Source: Diaphorobacter sp. HDW4A
Lineage (GTDB): Bacteria; Pseudomonadota; Gammaproteobacteria; Burkholderiales; Burkholderiaceae_C
DNA length: 64,000 bases
Reading direction: 5' to 3'
NCBI RefSeq assembly: GCF_011305995.1
Contig: NZ_CP049910.1
Location: forward strand, 1,860,001 to 1,924,000
Positions 26,017 through 35,224 of this stretch are shown here, one piece after another. The position numbers and the translations under genes were made by a program. Within the stretch, counting starts at the first letter, position 1, and every line of letters begins with the position of its first letter. The notes under the pieces are model-generated. The model did no database searches. It was not told where the DNA came from and saw only the letters and a program-made list of their open reading frames with translations.

Positions 26017-27765
26017 ATGAGCAGCACCACGCCAAACAACCCCGCTCAGGCCGCCGCTCCCAGCGTCGCCGCTCAGGTCGGGGCGCTGCGCACGCAGCTC
26101 ACTTCGCCGGGCGCGCCGTTCGAGCTCGCGCCGGTGACGCTCAAGGACGGCAGCACGGCCAGCGCCTACCGCAACGCCTTCCGCACCTTGCCCGACGTGC
26201 TCAATGCGGGCCGCGCGCATGGTCCGATGGAGTTTCTGATCTTCGGCGATGACCGCTGGACGTTCGACCGCTTCTTCGCCGCCGCCGACGCCGCCGCAAG
26301 CCGCCTGCAGAAGCAGTACGGCCTGCGCGCCGGTGACCGCGTGGCTATCGCCATGCGCAACCGCCCCGAATGGGCGGTTGCGCTGGTTGCCGCAGCCTTG
26401 CTGGGCGCCGTGCCGGTGCCGCTCAACAGCTTTGGGCTGAACAGCGAGCTGATGTCGAATCTGGAAGATACGACACCGACCTGGCTGATCTGCGATTCCG
26501 ACCGATTCGAACGTGTGGGCGGCAGCCTCGGCGAGTTGAAGATGGTTCCCAAGGTGGTCGTCGTGGACGGCGAGGGCGGCGATGTGCGCTGGAGTGATCT
26601 GATCGCGCCTGGGCACGATGGCTATGACGCCCCCGAACTCTTGCCTGACGATAGGGCGCTGATCCTCTTCACCTCCGGTGCCACGAGCCGCGCCAAGGGT
26701 GTGGAATCGAATCAGCGCGCGGTGTGCCAGGCGATTTTCAACATTGACTACATCAGCGCCGTGGCAGCCATGTCTTCGCCCGAGGCGGTGGGCCGTATCA
26801 TGGCGCGCAAGCTGCAGCCAACCACGCTGTCGGCCGTGCCGCTGTTCCATGTGAGCGGTCTGCATGCGCAGCTGCTGATCTCGCTGCGCCATGGGCGCCG
26901 TCTGGTGTTTGTGCACCGATGGGACCCGCAATCGGCCATCGAAACCATCCGCAAGGAAAACGTCACGCAGTTCAACGGCGCACCCAGCATGGTGCAGCAG
27001 CTCATCGCCCAGCCGGGCTTCGAGCTGCCAGAGAATTCGGGGAATCTGTCGGGTCTGGGCTTTGGCGGCGCGGGCCTGCACCAGCGGCTCATCACCGATG
27101 TGCTCGAAAAATTTCCGGGCCGCATGTCGGGCATCGGTTTTGGACTCACCGAGTCGAATGGCGTGTGCGCGGCCTGCTCGGGTCGCTTGTTTGAGGAACA
27201 TCCGGCCGCGTCCGGTGCGCTGTCGCCGATCATCGATATCCGCATCGCGGGCGTGAACGGCGAGGCCCTGCCAGCAGGTGAGTCGGGAGAGGTCTGGCTG
27301 CGCGGCGTCTCACTGATGCAAGGCTACTGGGGCCAACCCAAGGCGACCGAGGCGGTCATGCAGGACGGCTGGTTCCGTACCGGCGACATCGGTGTGATCG
27401 ATGCGAACGGCGTGCTCACCATCGTAGATCGCATCAAGGACGTGATCAACCGCAGTGGGGAAAAGATCGCCGCCGTTGAGGTGGAGTCCTGTCTGATGCA
27501 GCACGATGCGCTAGAGGAGGCTGCGGTATTTTCCATGCCGCACGAGGTGACGGGCGAGCAGGTTGTGGCCGTGGTGGTCGGCAAGCCCGGGGCGGAGGTG
27601 TCCGAAGGCGCGTTGCGGGAGTTTGTTTCGCAGCGATTGGCGGCTTACAAGGTGCCCAATCTCATCGTTGTGCGAGGACAGCCCTTGCCACGCAATCCCG
27701 CAGGCAAGATGCTCAAGTCCAATCTGCGCAAGCTAGTTGACGAGTTGAACGGGACAGCCGTTTAG
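26017..27765 (+). CDS. Acyl-CoA synthetase (AMP-forming)
   Basis: 582 residues. The P-loop-like motif FTSGATSRAKG is at 218-228, slightly divergent from the usual TSGTTGxPKG. GFGLTESNG is A5, TGDIGVIDANGVLTIVDRIKD and the late NPAGKMLKSNLRK (catalytic Lys) are all present. It activates a carboxylic acid with ATP and CoA. Last gene of the operon, with a strong terminator 28 bases after the stop. Two ligases in one operon suggest that two different acids, such as a C5 and a C3 side chain, are activated. Confidence 0.88.
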   Translation: MSSTTPNNPAQAAAPSVAAQVGALRTQLTSPGAPFELAPVTLKDGSTASAYRNAFRTLPDVLNAGRAHGPMEFLIFGDDRWTFDRFFAAADAAASRLQKQYGLRAGDRVAIAMRNRPEWAVALVAAALLGAVPVPLNSFGLNSELMSNLEDTTPTWLICDSDRFERVGGSLGELKMVPKVVVVDGEGGDVRWSDLIAPGHDGYDAPELLPDDRALILFTSGATSRAKGVESNQRAVCQAIFNIDYISAVAAMSSPEAVGRIMARKLQPTTLSAVPLFHVSGLHAQLLISLRHGRRLVFVHRWDPQSAIETIRKENVTQFNGAPSMVQQLIAQPGFELPENSGNLSGLGFGGAGLHQRLITDVLEKFPGRMSGIGFGLTESNGVCAACSGRLFEEHPAASGALSPIIDIRIAGVNGEALPAGESGEVWLRGVSLMQGYWGQPKATEAVMQDGWFRTGDIGVIDANGVLTIVDRIKDVINRSGEKIAAVEVESCLMQHDALEEAAVFSMPHEVTGEQVVAVVVGKPGAEVSEGALREFVSQRLAAYKVPNLIVVRGQPLPRNPAGKMLKSNLRKLVDELNGTAV

Positions 27766-27792
27766 TTGTTCCTAGGTAGAGGTTCTTTCAGA

Positions 27793-27830
27793 CCCCGCAA
27801 GCTTTTGGGCTTGCGGGGTTTTTTGTTTTT
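27793..27830 (+). terminator. Rho-independent terminator of the side-chain operon
   Basis: A 9-bp stem CCCCGCAAG / CTTGCGGGG with an 8-base loop, followed by TTTTTTGTTTTT. It sits 27 bases after the last ligase stop and closes the run of co-directional genes from 14.9 kb. Confidence 0.93.
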
Positions 27831-28332
27831 GGTTTGTTTTGTACGCAGCCTTTGGCTTCGGTGGTGGGTCATTTGGGGGCGCAGATATGGGGCTTGATCC
27901 TGCGTTGCAGCTCCTTGCCGAACCGAAGTACGGGCCGTGCCGGCGCGCCTTGTCTCAGGCCTCCTCACTGCTTTGTGGTGGGGTGTTCGGGTTGCCGTTG
28001 GGCTTCGTTGGCCCGCTGTTTTGAATGCAGGGAGGTTTCAGTACCGTTGTTTTTTGTTTTTGGGTGACGGCATTTGCTTCTCTGATTCTTGTTGTCTGCT
28101 CCGTTCTTTGTTCTCGATGTCTCCAATGCGCTTGATTTTCTTGGGGGGCTTGTCCAAACGGACGAATGGCTAGGGGTCTGTCAGTAGTCTCATCAGACGA
28201 TGGTGAAAAGGGCGGCGGCGCGGAGTATCCGGATGCCAGAAAGATTTGGCGAATTCATTGTCTGGAAGCGGGGACGTACCTGCTTTCATGACGGCCAATG
28301 CTTTGAGAAACCTAACCTCGAGGAGACAGAAG
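27831..28332. other. Gene-free gap upstream of the DUF1329 gene
   Basis: About 500 bases with T-rich composition in its second half and no convincing protein-coding frame. It must hold the promoter of the DUF1329/DUF1302 pair. I see a ribosome-binding site AGGAG at 28321-28325 and nothing else I can name. Confidence 0.5.
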
Positions 28333-29712
28333 ATGAAGAGCGTGATGAGCAAGACCCCACTCGCGTTGGCGGTGGTCTTGATGATGGCGGGCAGTGCGTG
28401 GGCCAAGGTGCCTGCGGCTGAGGCGGAGCGTCTGGGCAAGGATCTGACCTGCAATGGTGCGATCAAGGCTGGCAACAAAGAGGGCACGATCCCCGAGTTC
28501 ACCGGCAAGTGGGCGGGCGCGCCTGCGGGCACCGAGTTCGTGAAGTCGAGCGGCAAGCATCCTACGGACTACTACGCTGACGAAAAACCGATTTTCGTGA
28601 TCACCGCAGAGAACGCGGAGAAGTACGCCGACAAGCTGAGCCCCGGCCTCAAGGCCATGTTCCAGAAGTATCCCAAGACCTTCAAGATTCCGGTCTACAC
28701 GGGTCACCGCGATTTCCGTTATCCGGACGATGTGTGTGCGGTTGTGAAGAAGAATGCGCTCGAGGCAGAAGTGACCGACGGCGGCATGGGCGTGAAGGGC
28801 TTCATGGGCGGCATTCCGTTCCCGATCCCCAAGGATGGCAACGAAGCCCTTTGGAACAACCTGATCCCCGCGCGTGCCTACACCGAGTCCATCATCCGTG
28901 ACATGGGCAACGTGCTTTCCGATGGCTCCATCACCTGGGGCCGTATGGAGAACAACAACCTGGACATGACCAGCAACCCGTCCAATCGTGGCAAGCCAAT
29001 CGAAGGCGTGATGGCTTACTCGATGTCGCGTGGCTTGCTGCCCGAGCGTGAAAAAGGTGGCGTGACGGTCTCCAGCGAACCGCTGAACTTCAAGAAGGAC
29101 AAGCGCCTCGCTTGGAGCTACGACGCCGGTACCCGCCGCGTGCGTCAGGTGCCCGAGTACGGTTTCGACCAGCCTATGGTGGGCACGGGCGGCAAGCTGA
29201 CCATCGACTCCGATCGTCTGTTCAATGGCTCGCCAGAGCGCTACAACTGGAAGCTCAACGGTCGCCACGAGATGTTCATTCCGGCGAATACGTACAAGAT
29301 CCACCAGCCCACGGTGAAGTACAAGGACTTGCTGACGCCTCAGCATGCCAACCCCGACTTCATGCGCTATGAACTGCGCCGTGTCTGGGTGCTGGAGGGC
29401 ACGCTCAAGGAAGGCTTCCGCCATCTCTACGGCAAGCGAGTGATGTTCATTGACGAGGACACCGGTCAGGCCGTCATGGGCGACATGTACGACGCACGCG
29501 GCCAACTCTGGCAGTTCGCGCTGATCAACTACTACTACTCGCCGGACATCAACGCCTGGCACGCAGGCACGTCGTTCTATCACGACCTGAACTCGGGCAG
29601 CTACATGGCCTACAACATGTTCCAGGAACGCCAGACCGGCCCCGTCCTGAACAAGGGCAATCTCACACCGTCCATGTACACACCACAGGCCGCCCGTGAG
29701 CTGGGCAACTGA
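28333..29712 (+). CDS. DUF1329 family protein (LolB-like fold, envelope)
   Basis: 459 residues from the ATG at 28333, eight bases after AGGAG. The N-terminus MKSVMSKTPLALAVVLMMAG ending SAWA is a signal peptide, so the protein is exported. Family hallmarks include LTCNGAIKAGNKEGTIPEF, GGIPFPIPKDGNEALWN, RRVWVLEGTLKEG and the C-terminal DMYDARGQLWQFALINY. DUF1329 proteins are nearly always encoded beside a DUF1302 partner, as here, near steroid, terpene or alkane catabolic genes. They are thought to help hydrophobic substrates cross the envelope. Direct function is unproven. Confidence 0.9.
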   Translation: MKSVMSKTPLALAVVLMMAGSAWAKVPAAEAERLGKDLTCNGAIKAGNKEGTIPEFTGKWAGAPAGTEFVKSSGKHPTDYYADEKPIFVITAENAEKYADKLSPGLKAMFQKYPKTFKIPVYTGHRDFRYPDDVCAVVKKNALEAEVTDGGMGVKGFMGGIPFPIPKDGNEALWNNLIPARAYTESIIRDMGNVLSDGSITWGRMENNNLDMTSNPSNRGKPIEGVMAYSMSRGLLPEREKGGVTVSSEPLNFKKDKRLAWSYDAGTRRVRQVPEYGFDQPMVGTGGKLTIDSDRLFNGSPERYNWKLNGRHEMFIPANTYKIHQPTVKYKDLLTPQHANPDFMRYELRRVWVLEGTLKEGFRHLYGKRVMFIDEDTGQAVMGDMYDARGQLWQFALINYYYSPDINAWHAGTSFYHDLNSGSYMAYNMFQERQTGPVLNKGNLTPSMYTPQAARELGN

Positions 29713-29759
29713 TTGATTGATCGATTCATTTATTGATTCAACCAGACGAGTCACACAAC

Positions 29760-31316
29760 ATGCGCAAAATTACTACAAGCCTCACACCGGTTGCAGTCGC
29801 GGCACTGCTTTCATTGGGTACGGGCATTGCACAGGCGGGGGAGACAGTGGACCTGGGCGATGGCCTGAAGTTCGACTGGCGCCTGAACGCGAACTACACG
29901 CTGGGCACCCGCGTCAAGAGTCCTGACGCTTTGCTTTCGAGCGCGGCGAAGAACGCCAACGGCAACGACGGGGACAGCAACTTCAAGAAGGGTGCAATCA
30001 CGGCCAACCGCATCGCCACGCTGTTCGAGAGCAAGCTCTCCAAGGGCAGTTCGGGGCTGGTGTTCACGGCGGCATCGTTCTATGACGATGCCTACCACGG
30101 TGCCAACGACAACAACCCAGCGTCGACGAATCCCAACGCGGTGAACTCGCAGGCGCCGTTCAACCATTTCAACAGTTGGACCGAGCGCTACCATGGCGGC
30201 TACACCCGTCTGCTGGACACCTATGCCTACACCGGCTTCGACATCGGCCAGACCCGCGCCACCGTGCGCCTGGGTCGCCATGTCGTGAATTGGGGCGAGT
30301 CGTCCTTCTTCGCCAACATCTCGGCCGCACAGGGTCCGTTCGACGGCACCAAGTCGGGCATCCCGGGCACCGAAGTGAAGGAGGCGATTCTGCCGGAAGA
30401 CCAGATCTCGGCATCGCTGGAAGTCACGCCGGAACTCACGCTGCTGGGCCATGCGCAGTTCGGTTTCCATGAAACCATTGCGCCCGGAGTCGGCTCGTTC
30501 CTGAGCACCAGCGACGTGACTGGTCCCGGCTCGAGCTGCCTCGGACCCTATATGGCCAACGGCGTCTGCAAGGGAGTGAACAAGGGCAACGACATCCGTC
30601 CGGGCAAGACGGGCCAGTGGGGTATCGGCTCACGTTACCGGGTGACAAATGAAACTGAAGTTGGCCTGTATTACCTGAACTACAACGATCGCACACCGAT
30701 GGTGTATGTGCGTCCGGACTACAGCGCCTACAACATTCGCTACTTCGACGACATCAAGCTGCTTGGCACAACCGTCAGCACCTCGTTCGGCAAGGTCTCG
30801 GCTTATGGCGAATTTTCCTACCGCAAGGGCGCACCGGCGCTGGTGGGATCGGCATCGACTGCGGTGCGTGCCAACATCATGCAGGGCAATATCGGTGGCT
30901 TCTACAACGTGGGCCGTACGCCGCTGGCTGACGACATGCAGTTCCTGGCCGAACTCTCCGCAGTGCGTATTAACAGCGTGGACGGCTACAGCACCGATGA
31001 CCTGAGCTTCAAGACCCGCAACGGTCTGGCGTTCTCTGGCACCTGGGTGCTGAGCTATCCTGGCATTGTCGAAGGCTGGGACATGACTGTGCCGCTCAGC
31101 TACTCGCGCCAACTGCGCGGCCGCACGTTGGCCGGGGGGGTGGGAGGTCAAGGCGATTCACGTTTCAGTCTTGGTGTGAACTTCGTTCGCAAGGGTGCAC
31201 TCACGATCGGGGTGACGTATCTGGGCTATCTGGGCGATGCTTCGCTGGACGCCAAGACGTACCGCGCGATGGTCGACCGCGATCAGCTGTCGGTCAACCT
31301 CAAGTATTCGTTCTGA
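29760..31316 (+). CDS. DUF1302 family outer-membrane protein
   Basis: 518 residues from the ATG at 29760 (MRKITTSLTPVAVAALLSLG), with a signal peptide ending AQAG near residue 27. The mature part begins DLGDGLKFDWRLNANYTLG and alternates short beta segments typical of a porin-like barrel. It ends LSVNLKYSF with the C-terminal Phe of outer-membrane proteins. It follows its DUF1329 partner by 47 bases. Likely an outer-membrane channel for hydrophobic compounds such as steroids (inference from family context). Confidence 0.88.
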   Translation: MRKITTSLTPVAVAALLSLGTGIAQAGETVDLGDGLKFDWRLNANYTLGTRVKSPDALLSSAAKNANGNDGDSNFKKGAITANRIATLFESKLSKGSSGLVFTAASFYDDAYHGANDNNPASTNPNAVNSQAPFNHFNSWTERYHGGYTRLLDTYAYTGFDIGQTRATVRLGRHVVNWGESSFFANISAAQGPFDGTKSGIPGTEVKEAILPEDQISASLEVTPELTLLGHAQFGFHETIAPGVGSFLSTSDVTGPGSSCLGPYMANGVCKGVNKGNDIRPGKTGQWGIGSRYRVTNETEVGLYYLNYNDRTPMVYVRPDYSAYNIRYFDDIKLLGTTVSTSFGKVSAYGEFSYRKGAPALVGSASTAVRANIMQGNIGGFYNVGRTPLADDMQFLAELSAVRINSVDGYSTDDLSFKTRNGLAFSGTWVLSYPGIVEGWDMTVPLSYSRQLRGRTLAGGVGGQGDSRFSLGVNFVRKGALTIGVTYLGYLGDASLDAKTYRAMVDRDQLSVNLKYSF

Positions 31317-31484
31317 TGCGTTGATCGCGAAACACCGGCGGAAAAAACGTGTTCATTTCCTCATATTTGCTGATTTGATTACGCCACGCTTTTCCGCCGT
31401 TGCACGCAACAAGTCGCTCGCCGCTCTCCCAGCATTTGGCGCGGGGCAGGCGACGGGTGCAGGGATTTTTTCGGGAGACACGCC

Positions 31485-32612
31485 ATGCTGCGCACCCATC
31501 TCAACCGGTTGTTCACGCCGGTCATCATCTTTTTCGCGGGTGTTCTGAGCACCTCAGGCATCGCAAGCGCACAGTCCGTTGCAGACCTTTTTCCGTCGCT
31601 GCCCGCCATGCCGCAGATGGCACCGATGGCCCCAGCCACTGTCCTGCTCAGCGATACTCAAGGCAATATCCGATTCAACAGCAGCAGCCCCTACGATCTG
31701 GACGTGCTGCTCCATCAACCTACCAAGGCCGCGCCCACCGCAGGCATGGGCCGACTGCTTCTGCCTCCGCAGGCGAGCGACGCCACGCCCGTGCCCGCCA
31801 TGGTGATCCTGCCCGGCGGCTCCGGCGTGATGCCAGGTCGCGAGGGTGAGATGGCGCAGATGCTCATACGCAATGGCATCGCCGCTTTGGTTGTGGACTA
31901 TTACCAGCCGCGCGGCATCAACGACGACACGCCGTATCGCATCAAGCTCCTCGGCGCGTCCGAGTTCGACGTGATGGCCGACGCCTACGCCGCACTGCGC
32001 GCGCTGAATCGCCACCCAGCCATCGACGCCCGCCGTATCGGCCTCATTGGCTACTCGCGCGGCGGCATGGTCGCCCGCATGAGCATGGACGAACGCATGC
32101 GCGCCAAGCTCGCCCCGCGCGTGCCGCCATTTGCGCTGCACGTGGATTTCTACGGCCCCTGTTTTGAAGAGCTGCGTACCCAGAAGACCACCGGCGCGCC
32201 GCTGCTGAGCTTCCGCTCGGGCGAAGATGCATCGAACGATTTGGTGGCCTGCGCCACCGCCGAAAGCCGCCTGCGCAAAGCGGGCTCACTGGTCAACGCC
32301 GTGGTCTTCGCCAAGGCCGGCCACGACTGGGATAGCAGTGAACCCCGCACCGTAGCCGAGCGCCCCTATCTGCGTGGCTGCACCGTGAAGTTCGACGCCA
32401 ACGCCATCCCCAGCGTGCGCGGCCACGCGCTCATCCCCGCCAACGCCAAGCCCGACCGCGAAACCCGCATCAAACTGCGTGCACAAAGCGGAAAACTGCT
32501 GGGCGACTGCGTGAAGATCGGCTACGTGAGCGGCCGCGACGACGAGGTGAAGAGCGCCTCGCAAAGTGTGCTCATGCACTTTTTGACCTCACAGATGGGA
32601 GCGGGGGATTGA
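31485..32612 (+). CDS. Secreted dienelactone hydrolase-like alpha/beta hydrolase
   Basis: 375 residues; ATG after CGGGAGA. Residues 1-30 are a signal peptide (FFAGVLSTSGIASAQ). The hydrolase core has MVILPGGSG, the elbow GYSRGG (Ser), VDFYGPCFEELR and a late AGHDWD with the probable catalytic His. This set resembles the dienelactone hydrolase/PET-hydrolase-like superfamily acting in the periplasm. It lies 168 bases after the DUF1302 gene without a visible terminator and could be part of that transcript. Substrate unknown. Confidence 0.8.
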   Translation: MLRTHLNRLFTPVIIFFAGVLSTSGIASAQSVADLFPSLPAMPQMAPMAPATVLLSDTQGNIRFNSSSPYDLDVLLHQPTKAAPTAGMGRLLLPPQASDATPVPAMVILPGGSGVMPGREGEMAQMLIRNGIAALVVDYYQPRGINDDTPYRIKLLGASEFDVMADAYAALRALNRHPAIDARRIGLIGYSRGGMVARMSMDERMRAKLAPRVPPFALHVDFYGPCFEELRTQKTTGAPLLSFRSGEDASNDLVACATAESRLRKAGSLVNAVVFAKAGHDWDSSEPRTVAERPYLRGCTVKFDANAIPSVRGHALIPANAKPDRETRIKLRAQSGKLLGDCVKIGYVSGRDDEVKSASQSVLMHFLTSQMGAGD

Positions 32613-32709
32613 GCGCCCGGCGCGAAAACGTGTAGAGACTCAACCAAGAGCCCATGCCCACGTTCGCGCTGCGCTCAAGTCGATGTGATATACACGCCGA
32701 CTTGAGAGC

Positions 32710-33096
32710 GTGCTGGACACCATTCAAAGATTCTTCAAATCACCCTTTGTGCGCCGTTTCGCGGCCATGCGACGCTCCAGATGGGCGTTCGGGATCGCGC
32801 TCGCATTGGCATTTCTGTCGCTGGGGGCCTCGTCACTGCTTCTTTACTGGGCCACATGGCCGGTCATCGGCGTGTGGTTTCCGCAGATGGGCAAGTGGAG
32901 CGGCGACTGGGTCTGGGGCGGCATTGCCGGTGTGGCCATGTTCTGGCCAGCCGCTTTTCTTGCTGCGGGGGATCAGAACCAGATTCTTCTGGAGAAAAAC
33001 GCCTTGACCGCACGCCGCCGGGCAGGCTATGCCGCTGTGCTGTGGGGCAGTGCGGCGCTGCTGTGGCTCATGGTGTTGTTTGATCAGTTTGGGTGA
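32710..33096 (+). CDS. Small integral membrane protein, unknown
   Basis: 128 residues from GTG 32710 (an ATG 57 bases later would remove the basic leader). Three hydrophobic segments: about 27-49, 65-87 and 106-124, with a basic N-terminus RRFAAMRRSRW that favours a cytoplasmic start. No motif recognised. It may be a small inner-membrane protein; the start is uncertain. Confidence 0.55.
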   Translation: MLDTIQRFFKSPFVRRFAAMRRSRWAFGIALALAFLSLGASSLLLYWATWPVIGVWFPQMGKWSGDWVWGGIAGVAMFWPAAFLAAGDQNQILLEKNALTARRRAGYAAVLWGSAALLWLMVLFDQFG

Positions 33097-33216
33097 GGGG
33101 TTCAGCGTGCGCCCTCTGCATAGATAAGCTGCACCGACGATTGCCATTGAGCGCGTAAGCCATTTCTAAAAGTACGGTTTTGTAGAATGAGGCTCGAGCA
33201 AAGCTAGGGATACGCG

Positions 33217-33666
33217 TTGATAGCAATCAGGGAAATCAACAAAGAAAACGTCTTCGATGTGATGGAGTTGACCTCCAATAGAGACGGAGTCGGCACAATT
33301 TTGGAGGAACATTTGTGCGCCAATGCGGTGTCAATTGCGGAGGCTAAATACTTTCCGGACATGTGCCCGAGGGCCATCTACAGTCAAGACCAGTTGATCG
33401 GGTTCTTCATGTTTCGCCGCAGTATTGAGCTGCCTGACGAGGTGGAAATTTGCCGCTTCATGCTCGATCACAAGTTTTCGGGTAAAGGGCTGGGAAGACT
33501 CTCTTTCAAGGAAATTCTTGACTATTTCAGGCGAGCCAATGTCAAAACTGTGCTCTTGATGCTCGAGGAGCACAATATCGTAGCCAAAAATCTGTACATG
33601 TCCTTTGGGTTTCAATTTACCGGAAATATTGAAAAGGAGGAGCATTTCTACAGATTGGCCATTTGA
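33217..33666 (+). CDS. GNAT-family N-acetyltransferase
   Basis: 149 residues from TTG 33217. The acetyl-CoA-binding motif A is GKGLGRLSFKEI at about 87-98, followed by a beta bulge and ALLMLEEHNIVAKNLYMSFGF-like motif B near 110-128. The N-terminus IREINKENVFDVMEL resembles spermidine/diamine acetyltransferases (BltD/PaiA type). Its A+T content is higher than the surrounding DNA, suggesting recent acquisition. Confidence 0.78.
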   Translation: MIAIREINKENVFDVMELTSNRDGVGTILEEHLCANAVSIAEAKYFPDMCPRAIYSQDQLIGFFMFRRSIELPDEVEICRFMLDHKFSGKGLGRLSFKEILDYFRRANVKTVLLMLEEHNIVAKNLYMSFGFQFTGNIEKEEHFYRLAI

Positions 33667-33705
33667 TGCTTGGATTGGGCGGTCCGGTGAAACCACCTCA
33701 TCATT

Positions 33706-34047
<342 letters not shown>

Positions 34048-34063
34048 TCAAATTGGACCATGA

Positions 34064-34281
34064 CACGCCTCGGGGTCGGATACATCGGCCTGCACGGCAC
34101 AGGCGCGGCCGCCTTGCGCGACGACGGCATCGACCACCCCCTTCGCTTCCACATGGTTGCCCGCATAGTTAACCGCTACGGCATGGCCGTCGCGGGCCAA
34201 CCGCAGTGCGACGGCCGCACCGATGCCGCGCTAAGCGCCGGTGACCAGGGCGATGGAGTGAGGTACAGGGAGGGTGTTCAT
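34064..34281 (-). pseudogene. Short-chain dehydrogenase, truncated fragment
   Basis: The minus-strand reading from ATG 34281 gives MNTLPVPHSIALVTGA, a stop, then RGIGAAVALRLARDGHAVAVNY and AQGGRACAVQADVSDPEA. The TGAxRGIG nucleotide-binding motif carries TAG in place of the usual Ser codon, and the gene ends after about 73 codons where the IS3 remnant begins. Clearly an inactivated SDR. Confidence 0.85.
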
Positions 34282-34330
34282 CTGAGGTGTCCTAAAAGGT
34301 CTGGGTTGCAAGGAAGCAGGATCATCAGGC

Positions 34331-34621
34331 GATGCTGTACTTAGCGATGGCGAGAATCGCACCGTCCAGCGACGCGGGCCCGTTTCGGTCAGTAGCGCCT
34401 ACGGCTACACGGCCTGCTGCCTGGCAGGCATGGGCTTCATCCAGGCGCCGCGCTACTTCGTGGAAAAGCACCTACAAAGTGGCGAGTTAATGGAGGTGTT
34501 CACCGACTGGGCACCAACTCCACTGCCAGTGTCGGTGCGCTACCCGCATACGCGGCATCTGTCGCCGCGAGTGCGGGTATCCATTGAATGGGTGGCCGAA
34601 TGCATGGCCGTGGCCAACTAA
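34331..34621 (+). pseudogene. LysR-family regulator, C-terminal fragment
   Basis: An open frame without a start of its own reads DGENRTVQRRGPVSVSSAYGYTACCLAG, then MGFIQAPRYFVEKHL and LPVSVRYPHTRHLSPRVRVSIEWVAE, ending TAA. This is the last third of a LysR effector-binding domain. The HTH part is missing. It is back-to-back with the broken SDR, a common regulator/target pairing that was probably lost through deletion. Confidence 0.82.
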
Positions 34622-34677
34622 CCTAAATGTAATGTGACTCACACTCAGCAGAGAGCAACCACGGCAAGTTCAACTTC

Positions 34678-34800
34678 AGGCTGATTGCAGTCGTTCAGCT
34701 GTGACAGTTCAATGACTGCTGAGGCGGATAGCGGAAGCTCATCGGAGATCACGCTGAATTCCTGCGCGTACGAGGGAACGTTGACCCAGTTCGCCTGCGA
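34678..34800. repeat. 123-base paralogous repeat, copy A (coding-like on minus strand)
   Basis: Matches 38891-39013 over 123 bases at about 75% identity, with an identical opening stretch AGGCTGATTGCAGTCGTTCA. On the minus strand it lies in a 64-codon frame (34839-34645) that reads NWVNVPSYAQEFSVISDE, then LSASAVIELSQLNDCNQPEV. The other copy gives WGNVLLCAPEFKGNIDER then LSISAVIGLTKLNDCNQP. The shared peptide indicates two decayed copies of one gene tail rather than a non-coding repeat. Confidence 0.65.
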
Positions 34801-35118
34801 GGCTCGCTTTGGACGGCTATGAAGTGGACAACCTGACACATGCCGCGATCTCCATGGCGACCCCGCAGCGTACGCACAAGGCCAATCGGATCAGCGAGTT
34901 GCTGCCACATCGACGGCAGTCTGTCGCTGCGGCATGAGTCACGGAAGATCGTTACGTCCCGTGGGCAAGATGAGATGGCCGGAGGCTTACTTTGCCATCT
35001 CAAACGACCACCGATTATCTATATGGCCGTAGGGCCATTTGGAGCGCGCTTCCTCTGAGCGAGAGTCTAGTCCGACGGCGGATTGACGTTTTTAGGCATC
35101 AACGACAGCACATAAATT
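34801..35118. other. Gene-free stretch before the TonB receptor gene
   Basis: No supported gene. One short plus-strand frame around 34809-34938 (LDGYEVDNLTHAAI, then HKANRISELLPH) faintly recalls the tail of an IS66-type transposase but is too short and weak to call. The right part is AT-rich and leads into the putative Fur site. Confidence 0.4.
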
Positions 35119-35140
35119 CTAATGAGGCTCATTCTCATTA
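35119..35140. promoter_or_regulatory. Fur-box-like operator
   Basis: AATGAGGCTCATTCTCATTA at 35121-35140 fits the repeated NAT(A/T)AT-type half-sites of a Fur box (GATAATGATAATCATTATC) in most positions. It lies 50-100 bases before the receptor gene start. Iron-repressed control of the receptor and PepSY gene is expected. Confidence 0.6.
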
Positions 35141-35224
35141 AAATTCTTTGCAATTCTTTACTGGCGGTCTGCATCGACCACCTGCCTTATGGCTTGCATG
35201 GGGTGCATCTACCTCTCTTTTCTT

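Noticed and set aside
34809..34938. Possible tail of an IS66-type transposase (HKANRISELLPH)
   Set aside because: Similarity is faint and limited to about ten residues; cannot be supported without a search.
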